A DNA stretch of 64,000 bases, from NCBI RefSeq assembly GCF_019399895.1, contig NC_091871.1:1951001-2015000 (forward strand). The letters run 5' to 3'. A program made the position numbers and the translations under genes. The notes beneath the pieces are model-generated. The model did no database searches and had not been told where the DNA came from. It worked only from the letters and a program-made list of their open reading frames with translations. Numbering within the stretch: the stretch's first letter is position 1; each line of letters opens with the position of its first letter. The DNA is from Cardiocondyla obscurior (lineage: Eukaryota; Arthropoda; Insecta; Hymenoptera; Formicidae). Below, one piece after another: positions 38,510 to 50,960 of this stretch.

Positions 38510-38667
38510 CACTGAGAGAAAAATATAGTTATACTTTTGGCTTCGATTATAATTTTATAATACTTTTAATGGTAAACGTAGCTGAATCAATTAGACATAT
38601 TATAAAATTATATCGTATTTTAAAATTATAGCTAAGATCAAAAGTGGCTACATTTTTTTTCTCAGCG
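38510..38667. mobile_element. MITE-like element with terminal inverted repeats (best copy)
   Basis: The left end reads CACTGAGAGAAAAATATAGT and continues through TATACTTTTGG. The right end, read on the other strand, starts GCTGAGAAAAAAAATGTAGC and continues through CACTTTTGATC. The arms match over roughly 45 bases with substitutions and enclose AT-rich sequence, about 157 bp in all. There is no ORF. This pattern fits a short non-autonomous DNA transposon; the superfamily cannot be assigned. Similar ends occur at several other places in the window. Confidence 0.6.
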
Positions 38668-41600
38668 CGGCATAATGTTTCTTTCGACCTGAGAACTTTG
38701 TTTGGTCTCTGAGCGTCTAACACGTAGCTACACCCTTTATTCGAGATTTAATGGACGGTCACGATTATTCGCATCTGCGCGCATACTTCGTAATTTATGA
38801 CGTCGGGAGGAGTATAATCTCGTGATAGATGAAAATGGAGGGATGTGCTCGCGTTTGCGTGGACACTCGCGGAAACTATCGCATTTGCGTCCGCTACCTG
38901 ACTTATTGGTCAACAAGACCATGATAAATAACCGTATTAAGTCCAGAACGCGCGAGAGGCAAAATTCCCAGTGAGAGAGAAAGAGAAAGATAATAAAAAA
39001 AAAAAAAAAAAGAGAGAGAGAGAACTCCGCCGAGAATTAAATTTTGTCGCAGTTGGCCGACTCAAATTGGCGTTAATTAAACGTATATTTACAGGTGGAA
39101 ATTACGTTGAGTTGCTCATTAAAAATAAAAACTATAGCTTTATTAAAAATGTTTTGTTGCAATTATGTAACTTGCATTAATTAGAAAATCTTAATTGTTT
39201 ATTAATACTTATTAGGATTCTTTTAACCCCGAAGCCATTTGAAATTAGCAGTCACGAGTTCGAGAATGATAATGCACTCCTTAATTATGTGGAGAGTTCG
39301 GCTCTAACCGGCGAAGTTTTTAGAATCCGTAATAGGGAAAGTCGGCATTTTTTCCCCGGCACTGCGCCTTTATCGCTATTTTTACGCGAGGCCAACCATT
39401 AAAATGCTGCCAGTTCAGTATAATGGCGCAATGTTTTCCAATCCAAAGTTTTTCGAACGAATATTTTTCTTGAAAGAACTTTTCTCACTGGCGAATCGAA
39501 CAACTAATCCCACCGCGAGCATGAAAATATCGACTTAAAATAACAAAGATAATAATTAAGAAAGAAAAAAGTGTATTTTTTCATTAATTAAAGAGGGTAA
39601 TGGATACAATTATTAGTAACTTCAGAGTTTTCGGGAACACAAATGTCGGAAATGGAAGTGTCGCTGAAACAATTTGCGGATCGCGTCGTCGGGGAAATAT
39701 TCGCGCAATTCATGGCGGAGAGCGCGCCGGGCTATTTTAACAAGCCGACAATTTTCCATTCATGCGGAGGACTAATTCCATCGGCGTCTAACGATCAAAC
39801 GACAAATTAATTAACAACCGAATGAGCCGCGGGGACACAGGCGAGCATGTAAACGTGTTAATGACGCGAGCGATTGCACGTCACCGTCGAGCCTTTTAAG
39901 CCACCTTTGATACCTGTCGACTTTATGGCGTCGGGTAGCTTTGTAAAGTTGCGAGGTAATCGTCCATTAAACCCGTACTTCCCGGTGGCAATACTCAATC
40001 ATAAATTTATCGCTAAATTCGAAAGTAACCGTATTCTTCTCTCGTGTACGGCTGCGATATATTTGTCGCAGCACTTACGGTAATGTACAACGACGCGTTT
40101 CTATTTTGAAGTGCCGTGAGACGCGATCGTAACCCGGAAGCCGCCTTGTGGGTGGATTTTCCCATACATTTTCGACGCCGACGGCGAAGGACGTCGCGCG
40201 AGATCCCGACCTTTCCTTCCGACCTTTCGTTCTCGAGTTTCACCGGAGTTTCTCTCACTCTCGGCGACCCTGCGAGATCGGCCCACGGTGTGCCGGAGGC
40301 ACGCGTAAGCGGAAATTTTCGCCGGGGGTTGCTTGCGTCACGAGTAGACCCGACTCGCATGTTTCTCGTCCGCGATTTTTCTCAAGAGGTCGGGCTTTCT
40401 TTTTTTTTTTTTTTTTCTTTCTTTCCACCGCCGCGGCGCTGGAAGCGACAGGCTCGCGAACCCGAGTTGTTAAAACTGATATGGTTTTATGACGAAAGTT
40501 TGTTAATAAAAGTTTGTCTGCGTTATCAAGTGGACGCGAAGGGACGCGGGGAGATAAAAGCGAGGAAGGAGTACGGGATGATTTAGTGGGGAGGGGGAGG
40601 GCGACATGGGTTTCGCGCCCCCGCTATGCAGATGAGAAAACGTGGAAAAGTTAAAAGTTCCGGTCCCATAAGAAAAGAAAGACGACTGGCGCGCTTTTAA
40701 CGAGATTACGCTTTACTCTGCCCGTGACATGTGCCCGGCGCTTAGAAATGTCAAATGAGTGTGCAACAGTGCGAGCAATTGAAAAAGAAAACGCGAAAGA
40801 ATAATATAATAAAGCCGCGAGCGGGACTCGCAACAGACTCGGCGGATGTTTTATCTTAAGAAATCTTGACATCTTTTTTTTTTATCACGGTTGGTAAATA
40901 TAATCTCAACAAAAGCTTGTAAAATGTATAATTTAAAACTTTTGTTGCGATATGCGTTTAAATATTGCGCGTGAAGAATTTCTTTTGTAAAATACAAAGA
41001 GTTAAATTTATTAATTTTTATATTTTTTTAATAAAAATAATTAAAACAACTTTATGTATCATTTTAATTTAGAAAGATATTTTTTTTATAATTAATTAAT
41101 CATTATAATATTATTTAATATTATAAATGAATAAAAATAGTTTTAATGCGCGCCACATTTTTCTTCGTCTGTTGGGATTTTATTTATCTAACTCAACTAC
41201 AAATTAACTCTAATAAAAAAAAAATCTTTTTAGAAAGAGCACATAATCTTTGCGATTTTTTTACCTTTCTTTAAAAAAAAAAGAATGATTTTTTAATGAG
41301 AATATATCGCGCGTCAAAATGATACTCTTGTTCTCGAATTTATGAACGCGCGGTGAAATATACATAAAATACCTGTCTGATCTTTAATGTAATCTTGGTG
41401 GCGCCCGGTTCCCGCGAAAATAATGGCGGTATTCAGGAAGAAGCACATGGGGGAGAAAGATTCTCGGCGGCGCTGCTATAAAAAGTGAACCCCTTGTATC
41501 GCGATCGACCTTTAGGGCCGTTGCCGAATATTGAAGCCGTCGGAGAACAAATAAATAAGCTTTCGCCGTGGGTTCGATAAATTTCGGAACGATCGCTTGA

Positions 41601-43666
41601 TAACATAAAGCCGATACTTTTCGCACCCAATAGCTCGGGTAGAATATTCTCGCGCGGGCAGGTAAGTAAAATTGAAAAATGTAATTGTTTGAAATATTAC
41701 CCGGCGAGCAGATACAGTTAATTAAAGTTAAAGGATCGCGGGGCTGAAATAAATTTCAAGTGTTTGCTGGACGCTTTTATTAATGCAAATAGAGATGTAA
41801 AAACAGAATGAAACGGGGGCGACGATACGCCGCGGAAACTTTAAAGCTACCGTGAAGGAGAATATGAGAGGAAGAGGCGAAAAAAGGACCGTGTTGCGTA
41901 AGCATTTCCAACTGTGCCGGTTAGGAGGGAGAGCTTTCATCTCGCCGGTCCAAGCCGGGCCAGGCCGGAAAAGCGCAGACGAAGAGATTTTCCACCGAGA
42001 GAAGTAGAGCTTACGCGCAAAGAAACGCCGACTATGCACGATTAAGTTTATACGCGAGAAGATCAGGGATGTAATCCTCGCGTCGCAAGTACACGTGTCG
42101 CAAGTATAAACTCCCTTATTCCTTAATAGCGCGTTCGCCGAGGAGTTTTCATTCAGTTAACCGGCTGAAACTAATTCGTTTTATGGGGAAGAGAAATATG
42201 TTTTGCTTTGAAAATTAAAAGTAAACTTAATTAATCCCTCCCACCGTCTTTGTAATTTTTATTTCCCGCTTATTAAAAGATATACTATATTATAGTCCAA
42301 TAATTGATAATAGAAATATAAAATAGTACAACATAGTATAATAAAATATAATTCATTAAATTAATTAAACATATAATATTTTACTAAATTTTAGTTTATT
42401 AAATTTAAATTACTCTTTCCGCCTTTCTAGTTTCTATTTAATAATTTTAAAAAAGATATATATATATTATACTACAATTCAATAATCAGAAAATACCGAA
42501 ATATAAAATACTATATAAATTCAATAACTCGTCAACGCAGAAATATCTCGCGCATTTCAACGTTCCGCTAAATACTACGCGTCGATTATTACACTGAGAG
42601 TCGGTAGTCATTTTAAACATCATCAGATTTCAATACTCAATTTCAGCCGCGCAAATCGCCCCGACGTAATATCATAACGTCGTGACGTTGAAACGCGACA
42701 TTTGCGCTATCGAGCGCTTAAACGGCACAATTAACATCGAACGAGGGCCTCCCTCCCTCCCGTTGGCAAAGGGAATGGAAATATCGTGTCGCACGAGGAG
42801 AATCTACAATTCTAAAGTGACTTTCGCGGAACGGTGACTGATTTGCGCGAATAAAAGCTCCGCGTTGACACTGGTCTCAGGTCCCGCCGTGCACTTGGCG
42901 CGGGCTCGGAGTCTTAAAAGCGCAAAGGTTCGGAGATCGCGTTGCGGGATCGTTGCGCCGCGGCTGTTCTGCATTTCGAAGGATCGATGCCAACTGTTGA
43001 ATATTCGATGTGTCGCGAGGACCATCCGCGAGGATCAAGCCAACCGTTAAATAACCGGCTACGTACTCCGGACACGATCTATCGATTACCGCGACGTGGG
43101 TGGAGGAGGGAAAAGGGGCCTCTATCTTGATTCGATTTGTGCGGATCGCCGCGATTCGACTCCCGTGATGTAATTACGAGCATTTTAGCGTATAATTCGT
43201 ATCTGCATGATTTTACATTTCATTACGCCTAAAAATACCTGCTCGGAAATAGGAGCGATTTTACTCGCATTCCGATCGAGACGCGAAGGAATATCGTCCG
43301 CGTACATGGAATAAAATATTAAAAAAAAAGGAGGAGGGGAGAAGAGGGAGAGCTGTTCTACAAAATCCAATTTGTGACATTTAACGTAATTTCGGTTTTA
43401 TTGCGGAGATTTATTTCTGACGGCGTGTCCGGGACGCTGCGTCTCACTTTTCCAATGCCGCGTATTAATATCACGTTAAAAGCTCAATTTTCGACGCCGC
43501 TTTTATCAAAGCCGCGCCCAACGTGCGTTGCGGGTTCCGATAAACAGCGTGATAAAAACAAAAGACTGAAAAATAATAAAATAAAATAAAAAAATGTCCG
43601 TCCGATAACTCGATTTTGCATTTAATGCATTTTATCAAACGACCCGCCGGCATCTCGAGCACTTAC

Positions 43667-43702
43667 CTTCTTCATAAAGGACATCACGTTGTTGCGCAAC
43701 AT
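43667..43702 (-). CDS. Fife: Coding exon 1 (start codon), residues 1-12
   Basis: The ATG at 43702-43700 opens 12 codons reading MLRNNVMSFMKK, followed by a consensus donor (gtaagt, 43666-43661). The exon ends in phase 0, as exon 2 requires. This start is chosen because an in-frame TGA lies at 43783-43781, it is the first in-frame ATG after that stop, and its context has A at -3 (GCCAAG before ATG). The frame between the stop and the ATG also reads plausibly as protein, so a longer coding exon entered through an acceptor such as the AG at 43759-43758 cannot be excluded. I recognise no domain here. Other isoforms with upstream promoters and different first exons are possible. Confidence 0.55.
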
Positions 43703-44000
43703 CTTGGCGTCTCTGCTTCGTTCTCGGCTGTTCTCGATGTAGGAAACGAGAGGTTTCCTAAATCCCAGGTGCGCCTCTTGTCACTCACCGGCGCTGAGTG
43801 CCGGCATAAATGCAACGTCTCGCGATCCCTAAGTCCCCGGCTCACAGCAGCTCCGCGGTGTCTTCAGACCCGCAGAATCCCGATCGCCGTGAAATGGAGC
43901 CGCGCGGCTCGCCCTTCTGCCGTGAGAGCATCTCCCGCGACCATCGTCGTTCACCTTCGAAATTATGCCGTCGAGAGCCCCCACGAAACGTCACGCAATT
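43703..44000 (-). other. Possible 5' UTR part of exon 1
   Basis: A strong splice acceptor, a T-rich tract ending in tttacag, places an exon boundary at 44000 on the minus strand. From there to the proposed ATG no frame is fully open, which fits untranslated leader rather than coding sequence. The leader would hold several short upstream ORFs. A second good donor (CCG followed by gtgagt, near 43788) could make an alternative leader exon. Transcript data would be needed to decide. The region is CpG-rich. Confidence 0.35.
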
Positions 44001-44082
44001 CTGTAAACAAAAGCACCAATGTGGTTAGGCGCGATCGAGGGAGTGCATAATTAAATCGTAATAATCCGTCGTTTATACGTCG

Positions 44083-44118
44083 CGCTAAGAGAGAAATATA
44101 GTTATGTTCGACCGCAAG
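44083..44118. mobile_element. Single arm of the MITE-like family
   Basis: It reads CGCTAAGAGAGAAATATAGT, then TATGTTCGACCGCAAG. It lies just 5' of the possible exon 1 leader. No partner arm was found. Confidence 0.35.
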
Positions 44119-47100
44119 GCCTGAATGTTCGTCTCGCTTCGCGACAATCGCAGCGTTTCCGCAGCTCTTTAAAAGCGACACCGGAGGTTTTCAGAAATCC
44201 CGCGTCACGTACCACTTTGTAGTTCGCAAGCGATTCACTCCGCAGGCCAGCTCGCCGCTTTGAGAGGAATGCTCGGCTAAACGTAACCTCGTTAGAAAGT
44301 TCAGCGCAAATATTTGCGCGCGTAAATTAATATCTGGCTTTGTTTCGTCGCATACGAGATGTCGGTCTCGCCGAGAGCGGTACAACGCCGCGGGATGATT
44401 AATCTTACTTTTCGCGGCGACAAGCCGATGTTTTAGCAGCTTAGTTTGCGAGCATCGACGACTCGCGTTTGTTAAAGTCGCCGGGGTGAAAAAGGTGATA
44501 GCGCGGTATGCGTTTATCACTTTTTAGCAACTTTATTTTAATAAAGTTGACCCTCCTTGTTATGGAAATTGATTTTTACCGGGGGACATGCCGCTAATTT
44601 TCTCTAAAATTCGTAACGTTAATAATTATTATGCATTGATTAAGCCAACAAAGTTGTTCCATCTCATTTGTGTCTTATTCACGTTTGCGAAATTGAATTA
44701 CGAAACTCTGTAAAATGGTATTTAATGCATATTGTACGTACAGATCGGCGGCATAATTCTAAAAGCCAAATTGTACGCAATTATAAAGTTTATAATAAAT
44801 GATGAGTTGGCAATAAAAAAGGTAATTGGAGAAAAAACGAAGAAGATAGTTCTTGCAGATTAAACAGAAGAAGAAAGAGGAATTAAAGTTTAAACGTGAT
44901 AAGAAGCTTTATTTAATTACAAGTTAATCGATCTATTCCCTCTTGTACTTTTAACCGCACCTAATTATCGCCGCATTATTCTTAACGATTACTATAAACA
45001 CCGAACGGTGTAAAATAATAATTTTAAATTAATATATTTTTGCTGCAGTAAAGGAGGAAACTTTTTTTTTCCACTTTTTACGTTCTACATTTGCGAAAGT
45101 TTACAATCGTATTTACTTCTGCAATACTTTCGAATCCTTAGTATTCTCAATTAAAAGTTTAACAGAACAAAACGAGGATTTAAACCAAATGAATATGTTA
45201 CGAATAATAACAAACCGCGAGCTTATAATAACTGTAATATCGACAACGAGCAGCGCGAAAGTGCTTTTAAAGAAAAAAAAGAAAAAGAATAACTTGTTTA
45301 ACCAGAAAGTTTTGTCTTTTCCGCGAGCGTTAATTAATTCCTCCCGCAATTGCAGCCTCTCGGAACTTTCGGCTACCGGGCGGTTTTGAAGTGGCAGGAA
45401 GCACTCAACTTGTCTCGCCGTGTGTGTTTTGGTGACTCGACTCCTCCATGTCGCATTTCGCGGATCGGGCAATTAACCCGGTGTGCAACGAGACAAATTT
45501 CGGTCGTGACCAAGTTTCATGGTTACGTAAATCATAATAATTACGATGTAAATGGCTTCGTTAACCGTTCCGTTCGGCGGGATAACGCAACGCTGCCGCT
45601 TCGCCGTCATCCTAACGTCATTGCGGCCGAAATTTGTTATTACCGGCCTCTCGTGCGGTCAGGATTTTCAGGTAATACTGCCAGTCGCGCAGTTTCCCTC
45701 GATATATACGTTAAAGCGCGGAGCAAATTGAAACAAGTTATCTATTAATAAAGAACGTTAATTAGAAAAGTAATTAAAAATCGCAAAATAGTAACCGGAT
45801 CAGTTGGAAGCGTAATAAAAGCATGGTTGAATGTAGAAGTATACTATAATGCACTTTTTTCGATAAGCGGGCTTTTGAAGAAGCCGAAGACCGTCGCCGA
45901 GCGAACGGAGCAACAAGCGGAATGGCATTTCGAGTATTTCGTGCTTCGTATATTAATTTATCTCGTAATGATGCCGTCGGATAATATCCCTCGAATGTAG
46001 GCGAGGAACCGAAGGGTAAGGAGCGACGTCCCACCCATATTAATCGTCGCAGTCGATATTCGTGGGCGACGCGATCGTCGGGGGAGGCGAGGGAGGAGAA
46101 GGCAAACTTCGAAGGTGAAAATCTCCGACGACGTGTGAGCGGGTCAGTATCGAATAACGCGCTGCCATTTTGTAGATCATTACGCTAGGGGATTAAATTC
46201 TGCGGGCTATGTTAATTAACGAAGGCGTAGGCGGCGTACGAGGACGTTAATGGCTGTGTCTCGCGTGTTCGAGTCAAATGAAGCCGGATCACTGTCTTAT
46301 CGCGGTCTTACGTCAATATTAGCCGTCATGTCATGTTCGTTTCTACTTACGCGACACGCACTTCTCACTTTTGCCATTTAACATTTTACTTTTGTCGTAA
46401 AAGAAAAAAAAAAAACATATTTATTCTATTTAATATTTAATATGCTCGGAGAATTTTTTTATAAATGTTCTTATCGTCAGAATATTATTATCATTATGTT
46501 CCGACAATGAGAGAAATTCTAAGGAAATATTTGATGATGTTGTGAATGAAACGCAAAAGCGGGATTGAATGACGTTATGGCGTCGCGTCACGCAATATCC
46601 ACGATGGATGATCGCCTCAGAACGGAGGGCAAACAAAACCACCCCCGCGATGTGTAACGACGAATAACCCGGCGCGAGATAGCCTCCGATGACGTACGAA
46701 GCGGGGACAAAATTATCCTGCCGAGGAATTCACTTCTGGGTCGTCGCGATTGGCAACACGAGAACGGGAATTTTACTCGCGTTTTAATTAAATGTCAAAA
46801 CACGCGTATAATTTCCAGGGCACGGCAGTCTAACTTCAACCTCAAGTAATATACGATACGCGATTTTCGCACGAGGGGGAAAAGATACGAGGAGGCTGGC
46901 ATTTTCACGTTGAATATTAGACGGCGAGTTAAATTTAGTAGCTTCGAAAAACCTTTTTATTTCGCCTTGCCAACGTTTTATTTCGTTTCTTTTTTTTTTT
47001 CTTCCCCCTGCGATACAGACTCCGCCAATTATCGCAGCGTTTATATTTATTAAGCTCATCAACTATGCATCGAATCGATGATTTAGCCGGCGCGTACCTT

Positions 47101-50100
47101 TCGAGAGCGTGACCCACTTTTCGTCGCCTAAAATACATGCCGGGGCTGAAATAATATCGTCCGTGGCAAAGGCAAGGCCTGAAAATTAAAAGAAATAAAG
47201 CTGCGTCGCGGCGCAACGTGATCGCGGCTTATCTCACCGATTCGCGACAGCGCTCCATGTTTCCTTCGTGCGTGTAGAATCGCGTAAAATCTCGTGGAAA
47301 CCGTGCGCGAGTTAAACACCGGCGATTACGCTCGAAAAGACGCGTCCTCGATTTTTCGTGACGACACGGTCAATAATTTCACCGCGTCTTTAACCCTTTG
47401 AGCGATCACGTTGACATAAATGTCGGCAAGGCTGTTAATTAAATCCGTCGCTCAAAGTAATGCTGTAATTTGTTTCGTTCCTATTTTTTTTTTGTCCGTG
47501 AGAAATATTCAAACTGAACTGCAACAAATTAAATTGTCGCTAATTCTATTTCGCCGCGTTGTAATAATTGTTGCAACAACGTGTTCGTCTTGTAAATCAC
47601 GTTAAATCACTTGCTTTTTTCTTTCTTTTTTTTATTTTGTTAATTAAAATTATTTGCGATTTAATACTCGCCAGATGCTTCTTTTGTTACGTGAAACTTC
47701 CACCGGGGTTTTTTTTTCCCCCATATGCAATTTGATCTGCCGGTGGGAGAAAAGTTCGTTCAAGAAGGCCATTTATCCACAGAAATAAATAGCGATGGAA
47801 TTTGCCGGCTGCGCTTTTGACTCTCCCATTACGTTTTCGAATATCGAATAAGCCCGCAGCCCGACCGGAAACGTTAACTCGAGAGGAAATCGAGAAACGA
47901 CCGCGTTCAATTGGACCTCCAGTCGATTGTGCGAACAAACACACATTCGCATTTGCTAGAAACGTGTATTGGACAAATACGACGGGACAACTGAAAACTA
48001 TTTTTCATTAAATTACAATGAATCGAAAACGTGCGCGACGTTTGTTAATAGAAAAAAAAAGCTTGGAAATGCCACGTAAAAAGTAAATAAGAACTTTTTA
48101 TTTTTTATTTAAAAAAAAAAGGAAAGTTTTGTAATAACATATTACATACATCAGTATTATTACCATTATTGTTAAATATTCATATTCATATTCTTATGTC
48201 AAATTAATCTTCAACGTGAAAGTCTTAAAGATAATCCGGTCAAAGTTTTATATCCGTAATCCTTAATTGCACAAATTAATTAATATTCCGTAAGCTTTTA
48301 CAGCGCTTAATACTCGAATAATTAAAATTAGAATCAAAGGTTTAACGTTGATTGCGTTTAACAATTTCAACTTATACTTTTTGGGGGGAACCAACAAATT
48401 TTCTCTTGTTTTTTTTTTTTTTTTTCCCAAAAAATGGATGAAAAATGAGTTTACGGATGATGATTTTTTTCCCTTTTTTTTTTTTTTTTTCCCTGCAGTT
48501 TGATAAACCTTTCTCGACGCTGGGGAAAAAATCGATGTCGCGTATCCAGGCCTCGTTTGTTCGTTGGGATTATAGCGAGCGCGGTTACAAAGCGGCCCCT
48601 ACTTACATCCACCCCATAAAACGATGTTTGTCCTGGTGGCTACTTGTTGAGCTCGCTGTATACTTTAATACTGCGCTCAGCCGGAGACCATCATCGTTCT
48701 GCATTATTGTATATGCATTTTGCGAGCTCGGCATACTGAATTTGCGAGTTTCGCTCCGCCGGTTCGCTTCCGCGCGCGACACTGTTGTCGTTGAAACGCT
48801 AGTAATACGAATTAGAGCGAATACGCATAATATGCTCCATTATCGTTAGATAAATACGATAAATTGTGTATTCTTGGCATGATTCGAACAGAGTAAACGC
48901 GGCAATGCAGGTCGCGGCTTGCGCGTTACGAGGAGAGAAAGAGACAAAGAGAGGGAGAGAGAGAAAGACCAGACCGGAATAAGCTGAACGCGAAAGTTAC
49001 AAACAAGTCAGGAATGAAATAATTGCAAATCTAATTATTAACAGCACAGTACTGTTGTTTTACGCTTCAATTAATAGTTATTGTCAATATCAAAGGCAAC
49101 AAAAGGGTGAATTTTACTTTGTTTCGCGAAAAGAAAACCTCACGATTTTTTGCGTTTTATTTTCTTTTTTTTTTTTAAATAGTTTATTATTTTTATTTAT
49201 TTATAGTTTGTTAATTTAATTAATATGTCTGTCGCTAATGATTTCCTCTTCGCGCGACGCCGAATGATCTCCGTGGATGATGGTTTTAGTTGTTGGCGCT
49301 TGCCGGTTGATTACGCGCTGGCCACTTCTACTTGTTGCGGCCGATCAGATAGGACACTCCTTCACTTATCAGCGAGCTACCGCCTCGCTTTTCGTTGAAT
49401 TTAACCGCACGCTAGCTTCCGGGGAAACTTGTCTTCTTTATCTATATTCTCACATTCTCGCCTATCTATATCTCACATATAAACGTTAATAATTTAATTG
49501 TTAAATTAAAAAATTTTTTTTTTTTTTTACTTTGAAGCTTTCGACAAGAACGTAAGTGCTTTTAATGCTTCATTCTAATTCTGTCCCGTGTTAAAAGTGG
49601 ACTGACATGTGTCTTAGCTTTTATGTCGAAGAAGCAGTTTCTTCCGCGCGGCGCTCGTCGTAATTCTATAACATTCGTTATTTTCACACGCGACCTCATT
49701 TCTTGCCGTACGTGCTCTCCATTTGAAAATTTCGTAAATAGTACATGGAGTTAGCGGTGATCGATCCTCCGGCTATGTCAACTCGAAATAGAGTTTCGCG
49801 GAGCGATCTTTAGCGTCGCCGACTTTGATCCTTTAGCCGAACTCGAAGCACAGAAGGAACCAACTATTCTCTCTCTTTGCCCAAAACTCGCTCTTCCCAG
49901 AAGTTACGATTGTGACAAATGAACCTAATCGATCTAGCTCGCTGGCGAATCGTCGTCTAATTTTTTTCCGGCGATAAAAATTAAGATATTTTATCTCTGA
50001 TAAACTTTCTTGCTTTTGTTAAAAAAAAAATTGTTGCGTTAAATTAATTGCTTTTCCTTTTTTCTTTTTTTTTTTTGTAAAGCAGAAATAGTAATAATTA

Positions 50101-50466
50101 AAAAGAAACTAATTAATTATTGTTGCACCTTTAATTTAAAAAGCTGTTTTATCGCGATCGAAAAATGATTCATAAAATATTACGCCACGTGTTCCATAAA
50201 CGCAACACGCAATGATAATTGCAAACAAATACGCGATCTTTTTCAGATTGAAATTAATATTTTATGTTCGCAATTCTTCGTTTGGAGCAGGAAATAAATT
50301 TCGCGTACAAAAATAATGCGTCATGCGACAACGTTACCACGTGAATGCGACGTATATGCGATCCCGGCAGTTTTAATCCGATACCCGTCTGTCTCGCGAG
50401 GTAGCGACGTGCCGCTCGATGAAAATCGCAAAACTTTCTGGTCGAACGGAAATTTCTCTCATGCGT

Positions 50467-50492
50467 AAAAAAAAAAAAAAAAAAAAAAAAAA
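50467..50492. repeat. Poly-A run, 26 bases
   Basis: Uninterrupted A on the plus strand. It could be the tail of an old retroelement insertion, but no element is recognisable beside it. Confidence 0.7.
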
Positions 50493-50639
50493 GTTAGTGC
50501 ACGGGAGGAGATACTTTGCACCTCGCTGCATATTTACATCTCGACGACATCATTATTACAAAATTATCTTTACAAAAAAGTAATTAAAAAACGCAATAAG
50601 TATAACGCTTTTTCTACAAAAGATTTTATATATAAAATT

Positions 50640-50960
50640 ATTAGAGACCAAAGTTGCCACTTTACATTAAAACCATTTTAATTAATTTATTATTAAAGCA
50701 TATTATAATTAATATTAATTTATTTATATTTCGATGACAATATCAACAGCACAAAATTATATTTATTGTAAAAGTAAAAGAAAAAAAAAGCCCCGAAAGG
50801 AATTCGACGAAACAAACTAGCGTCAATTTGTAATCGTCGATTAAATGACAAAAAATTATAAAAATCAACCTGGCATTTTGCATTGAAACCATCTTCGATA
50901 AATTTATTATTAAATCACAATATCCATTTATTCATACATTGAGAAGATATTCCAAGATTT
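50640..50960. repeat. Two diverged AT-rich repeat units
   Basis: The unit around 50655-50730 (GCCACTTTACATTAAAACCA, TTTATTATTAAAGCA) resembles the one around 50870-50940 (GGCATTTTGCATTGAAACCA, TTTATTATTAAATCA). Both run in the same direction, about 215 bp apart. No ORF. Confidence 0.4.

Larger units (their letters stand above)
37027..43666 (-). other. Intron 1 (6.6 kb)
   Basis: It lies between exons 1 and 2. Contents: AT-rich sequence with ATTAATTA repeats (37510-37620), a CT microsatellite (38004-38036), the clearest MITE-like copy (38510-38667), a poly-A run (about 38996-39010), a CpG-rich block (40110-40460) and AT-rich stretches (40960-41130, 42260-42500). I see no supported gene. Confidence 0.6.
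2223..43702 (-). other. Fife: Gene locus: Fife-like (Piccolo/RIM-related) active-zone scaffold, 10 coding exons, 3' part outside window
   Basis: Ten minus-strand exons (lengths 36, 112, 79, 160, 249, 163, 309, 205, 170 and 125 nt) join at GT-AG junctions with matching phases into 536 uninterrupted codons. Domain order is a zinc finger with RIM-type Cys spacing (C90 to C137), an Arg/Ser/Pro-rich linker, then a PDZ domain entering at residue 482. RIM, Piccolo and insect Fife proteins share this order and usually end in C2 domains, which are not in this window. In Drosophila, Fife acts at presynaptic active zones in vesicle docking and calcium-channel organisation. I prefer Fife to Rim because the finger lacks the C-A-R-C-G-G-type motif I expect in Rim and the PDZ loop reads G-F-G-M-R-V-V-G-G-K. 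That choice rests on remembered family features, not a search. Membership of the wider family is much surer than the Fife name. Confidence 0.8.

Noticed and set aside
40116..40586. 156-codon plus frame
   Set aside because: It runs through a poly-T tract and other low-complexity sequence, with no domain and with rival frames on the other strand.
43616..44050. 144-codon plus frame over exon 1
   Set aside because: It has no domain and no splice support; it is antisense to exon 1 and its leader.
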